Shown here: positions 1 to 8,210 of the stretch, piece by piece
Numbering within the stretch: position 1 is the stretch's first letter
Layout of the letters: each line of letters begins with the position of its first letter
DNA from: an uncultured Anaerococcus sp.
GTDB taxonomy: Bacteria > Bacillota > Clostridia > Tissierellales > Peptoniphilaceae
DNA length: 20,615 nucleotides
Direction: 5' to 3'
Assembly: GCF_947253225.1 (NCBI RefSeq)
Contig: NZ_CAMXYR010000028.1
Coordinates: 1 to 20,615 of the forward strand
Notes under the pieces: generated by a model
The model's database searches: none
Seen by the model: only the letters and a program-made list of their open reading frames with translations
Told to the model about the DNA's origin: nothing
Position numbers and translations under genes: made by a program

Positions 1-24
1 CTCGGAGATGTGTATAAGAGACAG
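1..24 (+). other. Residual Illumina Nextera/Tn5 adapter (not genomic)
   Basis: Bases 6-24 are exactly the 19-base Tn5 mosaic end AGATGTGTATAAGAGACAG, and bases 1-5 (CTCGG) match the preceding bases of the standard Nextera read-2 adapter. This is library-preparation sequence left at a contig end. Genomic sequence starts at base 25. Confidence 0.97.
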
Positions 25-26
25 AT

Positions 27-1343
27 ATTATATTTTTTATAATTATAGGTATTATTGGATTTGTTTTACATGACAAACATTTGTATGTTCAAGATGATTT
101 TGGCCACTGGGGAGTTTTAGCTAGGTTATTCTTAAGAACAGATCATTTAAATACTGTTCATGAAACTAGAATTGATTATACGGCATATCCACAAGCCTCT
201 GCTTACTTTATTTATGGACTTGTAAGACTTATTGGTTATAGTGAAAGTAGAATGTTAGTAGCTAATGCTATTTTAGTTGTTTCGGGAGTATTTTGTTTAT
301 TTTCGTCAATTAAAGATTATAAGAAAGATATTGTAAAAATAATCTTACTTGTAGTTCTTGGTGTATTTGCGTGCTTTTATGATATAAGATTTCAAAGTCT
401 AAGAGTAGATACAGTTATAGCTACGACTGCCTTTGGTGTTTTTGCCTACATTTATTATACAGATGTAAATAATTACAAGAATCTTTATTTTGCAATACCG
501 ATGTTTGTAAGCCTCGTTTTAGTAAAAACTAGTGCTATTTTATTTGCCTCTGTGGCTATAGCGTATTTATTTATAAAATATTATAGAGTTAGTAAAAAAC
601 TTGTATTTACTAATATAGCTGCTTTATTAATGACATTTTTATCTTGGAAGAACCATGTTAAATATAATTTTTCCTTAGGTTCAAAGCATGCCGTTTCAGT
701 GAATAGATATGAGAAAATATTTGAGCAAAAAGATAGAGAGACAATTATTAAAATCAGCAGAGGATTCCTTAATAGGGTTAGAACTGATTATTTTATTATA
801 GGGCTTATATTTTTGTTAATCTTTATATATTTGATTTATAATAAGGATAAAATTATAAGAAACTTAATTATACTGGTAATTTCCTTCTACGTTATCTATC
901 AGCTAGGAAATTATTTCACATATATTTTCTCTATGGATGTAGGAGAAGCCTTAAGACTTGAAAGTTATGATAGATATATTAGGACAACTCATATTTATCT
1001 TGTAATGATATCTATATATATATTAAACCTTGATTATAATATAAGTAATGCTTTGAATCTCTTAATAGGAGCGCTTTTGATTTTTACTTGTTATTTTTCA
1101 GATTTGATTGCTCCATCAACACAAAGACAGATGGAAGCAATCGAGAATTTTAATAGGATGAGAGATGAAAAAGAGATTCCTCCAGGTAAAAGAATTTTGG
1201 TTAAATTTAAAGAAAGAGATAATTCTAGACTGTATACTAGAATAGTTATGTTTACTTTTGATACTTCAGAAGTGAAAGACACATTTGTAGGGGATGATAA
1301 ACAATTTAATAAAGAAGACTTTGATTACATCATAGAAGAATAG
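27..1343 (+). CDS. Polytopic membrane protein, GT-C glycosyltransferase-like, 5' truncated
   Basis: The reading frame is open from the first codon after the adapter (about base 27) to the TAG at 1341-1343, and the codons before the first possible start (TTG at 81) already encode a hydrophobic helix (IIFFIIIGIIGFV). The true start is therefore off the contig, leaving about 438 residues. I see roughly nine or ten hydrophobic segments. Just after the first helix is an acidic motif, DDFGHWG, followed by a Tyr-Pro-containing loop (DYTAYPQASAYF), and further on an ESYDRYIRT segment. An Asp/Glu pair in the first extracytoplasmic loop is typical of GT-C enzymes that transfer sugars from polyprenyl-phosphate donors, so a role in cell-surface glycan synthesis is likely. 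The last 90 or so residues form a soluble tail. The exact substrate cannot be read from sequence. The gene is followed by its own terminator and is a separate unit from polA. Confidence 0.7.
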   Translation: MIFFIIIGIIGFVLHDKHLYVQDDFGHWGVLARLFLRTDHLNTVHETRIDYTAYPQASAYFIYGLVRLIGYSESRMLVANAILVVSGVFCLFSSIKDYKKDIVKIILLVVLGVFACFYDIRFQSLRVDTVIATTAFGVFAYIYYTDVNNYKNLYFAIPMFVSLVLVKTSAILFASVAIAYLFIKYYRVSKKLVFTNIAALLMTFLSWKNHVKYNFSLGSKHAVSVNRYEKIFEQKDRETIIKISRGFLNRVRTDYFIIGLIFLLIFIYLIYNKDKIIRNLIILVISFYVIYQLGNYFTYIFSMDVGEALRLESYDRYIRTTHIYLVMISIYILNLDYNISNALNLLIGALLIFTCYFSDLIAPSTQRQMEAIENFNRMRDEKEIPPGKRILVKFKERDNSRLYTRIVMFTFDTSEVKDTFVGDDKQFNKEDFDYIIEE

Positions 1344-1344
1344 G

Positions 1345-1372
1345 GTAGGCGGCTTGTCCGCTTACTTTTTTT
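1345..1372 (+). terminator. Intrinsic terminator after the membrane protein gene
   Basis: An 8-bp stem (GTAGGCGG at 1345-1352 with CCGCTTAC at 1358-1365, one G-U pair) closes a 5-base loop and is followed by seven T residues at 1366-1372. It lies two bases after the stop codon. Confidence 0.88.
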
Positions 1373-1390
1373 AATCCACAAAACAAAGTA

Positions 1391-1399
1391 TGATATACT
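1391..1399 (+). promoter_or_regulatory. Extended -10 promoter for polA-coaE-transglycosylase
   Basis: TGATATACT at 1391-1399 combines the TGn extension with TATACT (five of six to consensus). The -35 position 17 bases upstream (TTAATC, 1371-1376) is poor, which is usual for extended -10 promoters. The predicted start, near 1406, leaves almost no leader before the ribosome binding site. Confidence 0.6.
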
Positions 1400-1417
1400 A
1401 TATACAAAGGAGATATG

Positions 1418-4054
1418 ATGAAAAAAACTGTAATGTTAATTGATGGGTCGAGTTTGATTTTTAGGGCGTTTTTTGCTCTGCCTAAGCTCACCAACAATGA
1501 CGGAGTAATGACTAATGGGGTTTATGGTTTTTTGACCATGTATAATAACGCCGTTAATAGATATAAACCAGACTATGTCCTTGTCGCTTTTGATAGGGCG
1601 TCAAAGACCTTTAGGCACAAGGAGTTTAAGGACTACAAGGCAACCCGTGACAAGATGCCAAGTGAACTGTCCTACCAGTTCGGAATTTTGAAAGATATTT
1701 TGGATTCCTTGAATATAAAATATACTGACCTTGAAGGTTTTGAGGCTGATGATATTGTAGGAACTTATGCCAAGATGGCTCAAGAGGCGGGCTACGACTC
1801 GGTTCTTATTACAGGTGATAGGGATTATTTACAGCTTGTCGATGAAAAGATTGTTGTAAATCTTACAAAAAAGGGTGTATCTGAAACCAAGGAATATACC
1901 GTCGATACTATAAAGGAAGAGTTTGGGCTAACTCCTAAGCAACTTATTGATGTGAAGGGGCTTGAGGGGGATAAGTCGGATAATATTCCAGGAGTTGACG
2001 GGATTGGTCCAAAGAAGGCGATTGACTTTATCAAGAAATATGGGTCTATTGAAGGACTCTATGAACATTTGGATGAAATTTCTGGCAAGAAAACTAAGGA
2101 AAGCCTAGAAAATAGCGAGGCTATTGCTTATATGAGCAAGAAGATAGGAACTATTGTAACATCTGCCCCTGTAGAATATGACCTAGAAGAAATTAAGGTT
2201 GGAACTCCTGACCTAGCTAGCCTTAGGGAAAAGTATGCCAAGTATAATTTCAATAAATTCCTTGATGACCTGGATGGCTCAAAGGAGATTGAGACAAAGA
2301 CTTTCTCCTATAAAAAACTTGATGACTATGAAAGCCTGCTTGGAGATATTAGAAGAACAAAGGAATTTACCTTCAAGGTGCTTTATGACGGAGACCGATA
2401 TATTCATAGCCAACCTCTAAAAATCGCCATCAAGACCAAGGATTCACCAACCTACATTGGAGAGCCGACAGATGAATTTGTAAGGCAGATGAAGGGAGTT
2501 TTTGAGGATGAGGATATTCTTAAAAATTCTTTTGATATCAAGGAAGATGTGGTTCTTTTGAACAAAATTGGTATAGACCTTAGCCTTCCCTATGATGACG
2601 TTATGCTCATGCACTACCTAATTGATCCTTCTAGGTCCTCCTATGACCTCAAAATCCTAAGCCAAGCCTACCTCGACTATGAAGTGGAAAATCCCACCGA
2701 CCTTTTGGGTAAGGGCAAGAAGGCTCTTAGCTATGGGGACTTGGACTTTGCTAAGCTAGGAAATTTTGTGTCAAGTGAGCTAAATGCCATAGAAGATTCT
2801 AAGGAGAAGCTTGTAGCTAAGCTTAATGAGTATAAGATGTATGACCTTTATGAGGAGATAGAGATAAAACTTTCTAAGGTACTTGCTGATATGGAAATAG
2901 TTGGTTTTGTTACCGACAAAAAAGTTCTTGAGGATCTCAAAAAGGGCATTGATGAGGACTTAGAAAAGTTAACTAGAGAGATTTACGAGCTTGCTGGTTC
3001 TGAGTTTAACATAAATTCTACCAAACAATTAGGGGAAGTTTTATTTAAAGATTTAGACCTTCCTATAATCAAGAAAACTAAAACAGGGTTTTCTACAGAT
3101 GCGTCAGTTCTCGAAAAACTCAGGGACAATCACCCAATTATTCCTAAAATAGAAAGATATAGAGAACTTTTCAAACTAAGGTCAACTTATATAGAAGGAC
3201 TAGAAAATGCTATAGATGAAGATGGAAGAATAAGGTCGACCTTTAGGCAAAATATTGCAGCAACGGGCAGGCTATCTTCCCAATATCCAAACCTCCAAAA
3301 TCTCCCTATAAAAACAGACGAGGGCAGACTCATAAGAAAGGCCTTCAAGGCTGGTGAGGGGAAAATCCTAATTGATGCAGACTATTCCCAAATAGAGTTA
3401 AGAATTTTAGCATCTCTTTCAAAAGATGACCATATGATTGAAGCTTTCAGGGAAGATGAAGATATTCACGCAAAGACAGCCTCAAAAGTCTTTCACACTC
3501 CTTTGGAGGAGGTTACAAAAAGGCAAAGGTCTGATGCCAAGGCTGTAAATTTTGGGATAATCTATGGGATAAGTGATTATGGACTTTCACAGAACTTAAA
3601 TATTCCTAGGAAGGAAGCTAAGGAATATATCGACAACTACATGGCAAGCTATCCATCAATCAAGAAATACATGGATGGTATTGTAGAAAAAGCCAAGGAA
3701 GATGGCTTTGTTGAAACCCTCTTCAAGAGAAGAAGGTATGTGCCAGAAATTAATTCAAGTAACTTCAACGTAAGAAGTTTCGGTCAAAGAGTAGCACTAA
3801 ATACGCCAATTCAAGGAACAGCTGCCGATATAATAAAGATTGCCATGATTGAGACAGATAAAAATATCAAAAAAGCAGGGCTTGATGCAAGGATAATCCT
3901 TCAAATTCACGATGAAATAATCCTTGAGGCAAGACTTGAAGATAAGCAAAAGGCTATAGAAATTCTTAGAGATTCAATGCAACAAGCTGCAAGGCTTGAA
4001 GTTCCACTTATTGTAGATATTGATACGGGAGATAGTATGTATGAATCCAAGTAG
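1418..4054 (+). CDS. polA: DNA polymerase I
   Basis: Replication/repair polymerase that fills gaps and removes RNA primers. The N-terminal part (about 1-290) is the 5'-3' exonuclease, with LIDGSSLIFRAFF, FEADDIVGTYA, LITGDRDYLQL and a helix-hairpin-helix region ending in GVDGIGPKKA. The middle (about 300-490) is a 3'-5' exonuclease fold that has lost its catalytic acids: the DxE site aligns with KVL (residues about 313-315). The C-terminal part carries polymerase motif A (DADYSQIELR, about 655), motif B (RSDAKAVNFGIIYG, about 705-718) and motif C (QIHDE, about 829-833). Length of 878 residues is normal. Two ATGs are adjacent (1415 and 1418); AAAGGAG at 1406-1412 is 2 bases from the first and 5 from the second, so 1418 is preferred. 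The end overlaps coaE by 14 bases. Confidence 0.97.
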   Translation: MKKTVMLIDGSSLIFRAFFALPKLTNNDGVMTNGVYGFLTMYNNAVNRYKPDYVLVAFDRASKTFRHKEFKDYKATRDKMPSELSYQFGILKDILDSLNIKYTDLEGFEADDIVGTYAKMAQEAGYDSVLITGDRDYLQLVDEKIVVNLTKKGVSETKEYTVDTIKEEFGLTPKQLIDVKGLEGDKSDNIPGVDGIGPKKAIDFIKKYGSIEGLYEHLDEISGKKTKESLENSEAIAYMSKKIGTIVTSAPVEYDLEEIKVGTPDLASLREKYAKYNFNKFLDDLDGSKEIETKTFSYKKLDDYESLLGDIRRTKEFTFKVLYDGDRYIHSQPLKIAIKTKDSPTYIGEPTDEFVRQMKGVFEDEDILKNSFDIKEDVVLLNKIGIDLSLPYDDVMLMHYLIDPSRSSYDLKILSQAYLDYEVENPTDLLGKGKKALSYGDLDFAKLGNFVSSELNAIEDSKEKLVAKLNEYKMYDLYEEIEIKLSKVLADMEIVGFVTDKKVLEDLKKGIDEDLEKLTREIYELAGSEFNINSTKQLGEVLFKDLDLPIIKKTKTGFSTDASVLEKLRDNHPIIPKIERYRELFKLRSTYIEGLENAIDEDGRIRSTFRQNIAATGRLSSQYPNLQNLPIKTDEGRLIRKAFKAGEGKILIDADYSQIELRILASLSKDDHMIEAFREDEDIHAKTASKVFHTPLEEVTKRQRSDAKAVNFGIIYGISDYGLSQNLNIPRKEAKEYIDNYMASYPSIKKYMDGIVEKAKEDGFVETLFKRRRYVPEINSSNFNVRSFGQRVALNTPIQGTAADIIKIAMIETDKNIKKAGLDARIILQIHDEIILEARLEDKQKAIEILRDSMQQAARLEVPLIVDIDTGDSMYESK

Positions 4055-4631
4055 ACTTGTAATCACTGGACTAATAGCCTCTGGCAAGTCAACTTTTGCT
4101 GATATTTTGAGAAAAAAGGGGGAAGTTGTAATTGATGCAGATGCTATTAACAAAAGTCTAATCCAAGAAGGTGGCAAAAATTATTTGGCCATCAAAAGGG
4201 AAAAGGACTTTAGCTCTGCCTTTTCTGAGGGAAAGCTCGATAAGAAAAAACTAGGGCAGATGATTTTTGAAAATCCTCAAAAAATGAGAAAGCTTAATGC
4301 CATCACCCACAAAAATATCATCGAAGAGATAGAAAAAGAAATAGAAAAAACCGATAAAACAAGAGTTTTTGTAGAAATCCCCTTATTTTTCCAGATGGAA
4401 GAAAAATTCCAAACTGACAAGGTAATCCTTGTAACTTGCGACAGAGACGTTCAAATTCAAAGGCTTATGGCAAGAGATGGAATAAGCAAAGATTTTGCCA
4501 AAACCAAGATTGAAAGTCAGGATATGCTGAAAAATATGATAGATAATAGCGATATAATAATCGATAATAGTGGAAACGAAAAAGACCTTAATAAAAAAAT
4601 AAACAATATCTTAGATAGAGGTAACTTTTAA
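4041..4631 (+). CDS. coaE: Dephospho-CoA kinase
   Basis: Catalyses the last step of coenzyme A synthesis, phosphorylating the 3'-hydroxyl of dephospho-CoA with ATP. The protein starts with a P-loop (GLIASGKST, about residues 9-17), then VIDADAINKSL, which matches the conserved Asp-Ala-Asp substrate region, then FVEIPLFF in the position of the family VEVPLLFE motif. A lid-type segment follows with QRLMARDG and the downstream Gln of the family A..RI..Q motif. The frame is open from TTG 4020, but ATG 4041 is preferred: GGGAG at 4027-4031 is 9 bases upstream and the P-loop sits at the usual distance. The 196-residue product is normal in length. It overlaps the polA 3' end by 14 bases, a pairing of polA and coaE common in Firmicutes, and shares one base with the next gene. 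Confidence 0.94.
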   Translation: MNPSRLVITGLIASGKSTFADILRKKGEVVIDADAINKSLIQEGGKNYLAIKREKDFSSAFSEGKLDKKKLGQMIFENPQKMRKLNAITHKNIIEEIEKEIEKTDKTRVFVEIPLFFQMEEKFQTDKVILVTCDRDVQIQRLMARDGISKDFAKTKIESQDMLKNMIDNSDIIIDNSGNEKDLNKKINNILDRGNF

Positions 4632-5287
4632 TGAAAGTAATAAAATTTTTAGGAAAAACTCTAGGTTTCATAGTCCTAGCTATAGGAATATTTTTTGCGA
4701 TAGTCTATGGCTTAATCGCCTATCAAACATCTAGGACTCAAATTTCCTACCAAAAAGAAATTAAAGAATACTCAGAAAAATACAATGTTGATCCCTTGCT
4801 TACAGCTTCGATTATAAAAGTTGAGTCAGATTTTGACAACAATGCCCAAAGCCACCAAGGGGCTCATGGCCTTATGCAACTTTTGGAAGATACTGCTAAA
4901 CATTCAGCAGATGTTGTTGGGATTGAGTACTATCCAGAAAAGCTAAATGAAGTTAGCTATAACCTCGACTTGGGAGTAGGTTATTACGACTACCTCTACA
5001 GGTACTACAACAACAAGGACCTTGCCCTTGCTGCCTACAATGGTGGTGTTGGAAATGTAGATGATTGGATTAAGGATGGGATAATTGATAAAGAAAATCC
5101 AAATCCTTTGGATATTCCCTTTGAAGAAACTAGACAATATGTTACAAAAATCAATGCAAACTATGCTGTTATGAAAAAGTTTTACAAGGATGGCCTCCCA
5201 ACTGATGAGGAACTTGGCAATCTCCGTGAACTAAGCATTAAAAATTTTAAAATTTTCATAAAAGATTTTATAAATAATATCAGATAA
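4631..5287 (+). CDS. Membrane-anchored lytic transglycosylase (SLT/GH23)
   Basis: Predicted to cleave the MurNAc-GlcNAc bond of peptidoglycan with formation of 1,6-anhydro ends. An N-terminal hydrophobic helix (about 8-30) acts as a signal anchor, placing the rest outside the membrane. The catalytic domain (about 40-180) has the classical order: ASIIKVESDF with the catalytic Glu at 65, then GAHGLMQL (77-84), then ALAAYNGGVGNV. This is the Slt70/MltE-type fold in compact form, without extra binding modules. The start ATG overlaps the coaE stop by one base, with AGAGG 9 bases upstream. It is the last gene of the polA unit; a new promoter follows. The natural role (cell wall turnover or assembly of an envelope complex) cannot be decided from sequence. 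Confidence 0.92.
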   Translation: MKVIKFLGKTLGFIVLAIGIFFAIVYGLIAYQTSRTQISYQKEIKEYSEKYNVDPLLTASIIKVESDFDNNAQSHQGAHGLMQLLEDTAKHSADVVGIEYYPEKLNEVSYNLDLGVGYYDYLYRYYNNKDLALAAYNGGVGNVDDWIKDGIIDKENPNPLDIPFEETRQYVTKINANYAVMKKFYKDGLPTDEELGNLRELSIKNFKIFIKDFINNIR

Positions 5288-5290
5288 AGA

Positions 5291-5319
5291 TTGAATGAAA
5301 AGCGATTTTAATTTATAAT
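5291..5319 (+). promoter_or_regulatory. Sigma-A type promoter for the rnf operon
   Basis: TTGAAT at 5291-5296, a 17-base spacer, and a perfect TATAAT at 5314-5319. Transcription would start near 5326, about 30 bases before the rnfC start codon. Confidence 0.82.
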
Positions 5320-5354
5320 AGTAAGTGATCAATATAATAAGTAAGGAGAAATTT

Positions 5355-6680
5355 ATGGCACTTAATTCCATGACATTTAAAAATGGTGTGCATATGGAGG
5401 AATATAAGGAGCTTACTGAAAATAGCGAGCTTAAACTTGCTAGCATTCCTAAGCTTGTAACAATTCCTTTGACCCAGCATATTGGGGCACCTAGCAAATG
5501 TCTAGTAGCAAAAAAAGACGAAGTTAGTGTAGGACAGCTAATAGGATCTGCTGTCGGAAATTTCTCTGCAAACATCCATTCCTCAGTTAGTGGAGTGGTT
5601 AAGGACATTATCGATATACAAACTGCCTCTGGCAAAAACGCCAAGGCAGTCGTAATTGATACCGAAGGTTTCGACCAAGATAAAGAATACATAGAAAAAG
5701 ATAATGTAAGCCTTAATGCAGAAGAAATTGTAGAAAAGATTAAGGAAGCTGGAATAGTAGGTATGGGCGGAGCGGCTTTTCCTGCTCACATAAAATATCA
5801 ACCAGCTAAACCAGTTGATACAGTAATTGTAAATGGTGCAGAATGTGAACCATACATTACTTGTGATGATTATTTGATGAAAAATAGGCCTCAAAGAATC
5901 CTAAAGGGGTTATGTCAAGCAATGAAGGCTGTTAATGCCACAAGGGGAATCGTTGCCATAGAGGATAATAAGCCAAAGGCTTACGATTCAATGGTGGCAG
6001 CCCTTGAAGACTTTGCTAGAGAAAACTCTAATCTTAACATCGAAATCAAAAAATTAGAGACCAAGTACCCACAAGGTGATGAGAAGAGGATGATAGATGT
6101 TTGTCTTGACAGACAAGTTCCAAGTGGTGGCTTACCAATGGATGTTGGAGCGATAGTATCAAATGTTTCGACAATGAACGCTATCTATGAGGCCTTATAC
6201 ATGGACAAACCTCTCTACGAAAGGATTGTTACAGTTACAGGCAAGGCGGTAAAAAATCCTACCAATATGCTTGTAAGGTGTGGTACAGAATTTGGTTACC
6301 TAATTGAAGAAGCGGGTGGAGCAGAGGATATTGCAAAACTTGTTAATGGTGGACCAATGTGTGGTATTGCTCAACCAGACCTAACTAGACCTGTCGAAAA
6401 GGCCAGCAACTGTATCCTAGTTTTAGCAAGTGATGAAGCTCAACCACTTGAAGTTAGCCCATGTATAAGATGTGGAAGATGTGTGGACGTTTGTCCTGTA
6501 TACCTACTTCCTCTATATATCCACAAGTTCTCCCTTGAGGAAAGATTCGAAAAAGCTCAAGACTTTAACATTATGGATTGTATAGAATGTGGATCTTGCT
6601 CATTTGTTTGTCCATCTAATAGACCACTTGTTGAAGCCATCAAGTTTGGTAAGAGACAAATAAGACAAGCAGGAAAATAG
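5355..6680 (+). CDS. rnfC: Rnf complex subunit RnfC (NADH-binding, 2x[4Fe-4S])
   Basis: Peripheral cytoplasmic subunit of the Rnf complex that exchanges electrons with NAD(H). The N-terminal part has the barrel-sandwich region (IPLTQHIGAPSKCLV). Next comes the Gly-rich nucleotide/FMN-binding motif VGMGGAAFP (135-143), then an NGAECEPYIT segment. Two [4Fe-4S] motifs close the protein: CIRCGRCVDVCP (Cys 370, 373, 376, 380) and CIECGSCSFVCP (Cys 409, 412, 415, 419). The frame is open from GTG 5325, but that lies on the predicted transcription start; ATG 5355 has AAGGAG (5343-5348) at ideal spacing, giving 441 residues. It is the first gene of the operon, as in clostridial rnfCDGEAB clusters, and rnfD follows after 9 bases. 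Confidence 0.96.
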   Translation: MALNSMTFKNGVHMEEYKELTENSELKLASIPKLVTIPLTQHIGAPSKCLVAKKDEVSVGQLIGSAVGNFSANIHSSVSGVVKDIIDIQTASGKNAKAVVIDTEGFDQDKEYIEKDNVSLNAEEIVEKIKEAGIVGMGGAAFPAHIKYQPAKPVDTVIVNGAECEPYITCDDYLMKNRPQRILKGLCQAMKAVNATRGIVAIEDNKPKAYDSMVAALEDFARENSNLNIEIKKLETKYPQGDEKRMIDVCLDRQVPSGGLPMDVGAIVSNVSTMNAIYEALYMDKPLYERIVTVTGKAVKNPTNMLVRCGTEFGYLIEEAGGAEDIAKLVNGGPMCGIAQPDLTRPVEKASNCILVLASDEAQPLEVSPCIRCGRCVDVCPVYLLPLYIHKFSLEERFEKAQDFNIMDCIECGSCSFVCPSNRPLVEAIKFGKRQIRQAGK

Positions 6681-6689
6681 GAGGAGTAT

Positions 6690-7655
6690 ATGGAAAATAC
6701 AAAACAACTCTTGGTAACTGCTTCTCCTCATGTAAGAAGCAATCGTACAGTTAAGAAAGATATGCTAGATGTGATTATTGCACTTATACCAGCAGGCCTT
6801 GCCTCAGTATATTACTTTGGTTATAGGGCTTTGGTACTTATCCTAGCATCTGTAATAACTTGTGTGTTATCAGAATATATATTTAATAAAACAACAAAAA
6901 GAAAACAAACAATCAAAGATTTATCAGCAGTAGTAACAGGAATCCTACTTGCCTTCAACGTTCCATGCACCTTACCAGTATGGCAAATTGTGATTGGAGC
7001 AATGTTTGCAATAGTAGTAGCTAAGATGTTCTATGGTGGAATTGGACAAAATATTGTAAACCCAGCCCTTGCTGCAAGAGCCTTCCTAATGGCCTCATGG
7101 ACCCAATCAATGACAAGTTTCGTATCACCAAAAAACATTGCTGCCCTAAAAACTGCAACAGACATTTCGACTGTAACATCAGCAACCCCTTTATCTGATC
7201 CTGCTAGTTATACAACAATGGATCTTTTCCTCGGAAATATACCAGGATGTTTGGGTGAAGTTTCAGCCATCGCACTTCTACTTGGGGCATGTTACCTACT
7301 AGTAAAAAAAGTTATTCACATAAGAATACCACTTACATATATAGTAACAGCAACAGTTTTATTGGGAGTTTTCGGAACAGGTTTCGCCGATTCTCTAAGA
7401 AATATCCTTTCAGGTGGTCTCTTACTTGGTGCATTTTTCATGGCAACCGACTACACAACCACACCAATGACAATCAAAGGTCAATATGTCTTTGCTGTAG
7501 GAGCAGGATTTCTTACAGCGATAATAAGAATTTGGGGAGGATACCCAGAAGGCGTATCATATTCAATCCTACTTATGAACTTAATAGTTCCAATCATAGA
7601 AACTTACACAAGAGATAAGACTTTTGGAAAAGTCGTGGCAAAGAAAGGAAAATAA
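6690..7655 (+). CDS. rnfD: Rnf complex subunit RnfD (flavin-bearing membrane protein)
   Basis: Integral membrane subunit, homologous to NqrB, that carries covalently bound FMN and takes part in ion translocation. Several hydrophobic helices are evident, along with the conserved NPALAARAF segment (about 121-129) and FFMATDYTTTP near the C-terminus. The expected flavinylation motif S/T-G-A-T appears as T163-S164-A165-T166 followed by PLSD; T166 is the likely flavin acceptor, although the Gly is Ser here. Length 321 residues is normal. GAGGAG sits directly after the rnfC stop and just before the start codon. The flavin transferase ApbE needed for this modification is not in the window. Confidence 0.95.
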   Translation: MENTKQLLVTASPHVRSNRTVKKDMLDVIIALIPAGLASVYYFGYRALVLILASVITCVLSEYIFNKTTKRKQTIKDLSAVVTGILLAFNVPCTLPVWQIVIGAMFAIVVAKMFYGGIGQNIVNPALAARAFLMASWTQSMTSFVSPKNIAALKTATDISTVTSATPLSDPASYTTMDLFLGNIPGCLGEVSAIALLLGACYLLVKKVIHIRIPLTYIVTATVLLGVFGTGFADSLRNILSGGLLLGAFFMATDYTTTPMTIKGQYVFAVGAGFLTAIIRIWGGYPEGVSYSILLMNLIVPIIETYTRDKTFGKVVAKKGK

Positions 7656-7656
7656 A

Positions 7657-8202
7657 ATGAATAATAGTTTGAAATTAGGTCTTAAATTATTCTTAATAAC
7701 ATCAGTTACTGCCTTTGCCCTAGCCTTGACAAACAATGCTACGAGCCCAATAATTGAAGCTAAGGCTCAAGAAAAACTTGAAGAATCATTGAAAGTAGTT
7801 TTTCCAGCAGATTCTTATGAGGAAGTCAAAGAAGCTAATGCTCCACAAACGCTAGAGAAAATCTACAAGGCGAGTGGTTCAAAGGGAGACGGATATGTCT
7901 TTCAAATATTATCACCGGGTGGTTATGGTGGAAATATTGAGTTTCTTATAGGAGTTGATAAAGACCATAAAATAACAGGATTTGCTCCATTAAACCATTC
8001 TGAATCAGCAGGATTCGGTAAACAAATGGAAGAAGATTTCTTCAAAAAAGGAATGGTAGGAGTAAGCATGGACGGAGAAGTTAAAGCTTCTAAGTCTGGT
8101 GGAGAAAACGAAATCGTAGGAATTACTGGCGCAACCATATCTACTAACACAATTCTTAGAGGTATCAATGACGCTGTAAAGGTCCTAGGTGAACTTAAAT
8201 AG
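7657..8202 (+). CDS. rnfG: Rnf complex subunit RnfG (covalent FMN protein)
   Basis: Single-pass membrane subunit whose extracytoplasmic FMN_bind domain relays electrons. One N-terminal helix (about 7-25) is followed by the globular domain, with the substrate-like segment HSESAGFGKQM and the flavinylation motif T157-G158-A159-T160 (context GITGATIST), where T160 should carry FMN. The frame is open from ATG 7624 inside rnfD, but ATG 7657 is preferred: it lies one base after the rnfD stop, is preceded by AAAGGAA, and puts the transmembrane helix at the N-terminus. The product is 181 residues. The rnfE ribosome binding site overlaps its stop codon. Confidence 0.95.
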   Translation: MNNSLKLGLKLFLITSVTAFALALTNNATSPIIEAKAQEKLEESLKVVFPADSYEEVKEANAPQTLEKIYKASGSKGDGYVFQILSPGGYGGNIEFLIGVDKDHKITGFAPLNHSESAGFGKQMEEDFFKKGMVGVSMDGEVKASKSGGENEIVGITGATISTNTILRGINDAVKVLGELK

Positions 8203-8210
8203 GAGATATT

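Noticed and set aside
6..24. Tn5/IS50 mosaic end as a natural transposon terminus
   Set aside because: It is at the very edge, is preceded by bases of the commercial adapter, and no transposase or target duplication is present. Library adapter explains it fully.
81..83. TTG 81 as the true start of the first membrane protein
   Set aside because: The frame continues upstream to the adapter junction and encodes a membrane helix; no ribosome binding site precedes 81. The gene is truncated instead.
5221..5290. AT-rich palindromic stretch (AAAATTTTAAAATTTT) at the end of the transglycosylase gene
   Set aside because: Low-complexity AT coding sequence; no G/C stem and no T run in the right place, so not called a terminator or operator.
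5325..5327. GTG 5325 as rnfC start
   Set aside because: It coincides with the predicted transcription start and lacks a ribosome binding site; ATG 5355 has a strong one.
5231..5692. Antisense ORF of 153 residues across the rnf promoter
   Set aside because: It covers the slt end, the promoter and the rnfC start on the opposite strand, with no family resemblance or translation signal.
7289..7618. 109-residue ORF inside rnfD
   Set aside because: It lies in another frame of a well conserved gene, has a composition typical of shadow frames and no ribosome binding site.
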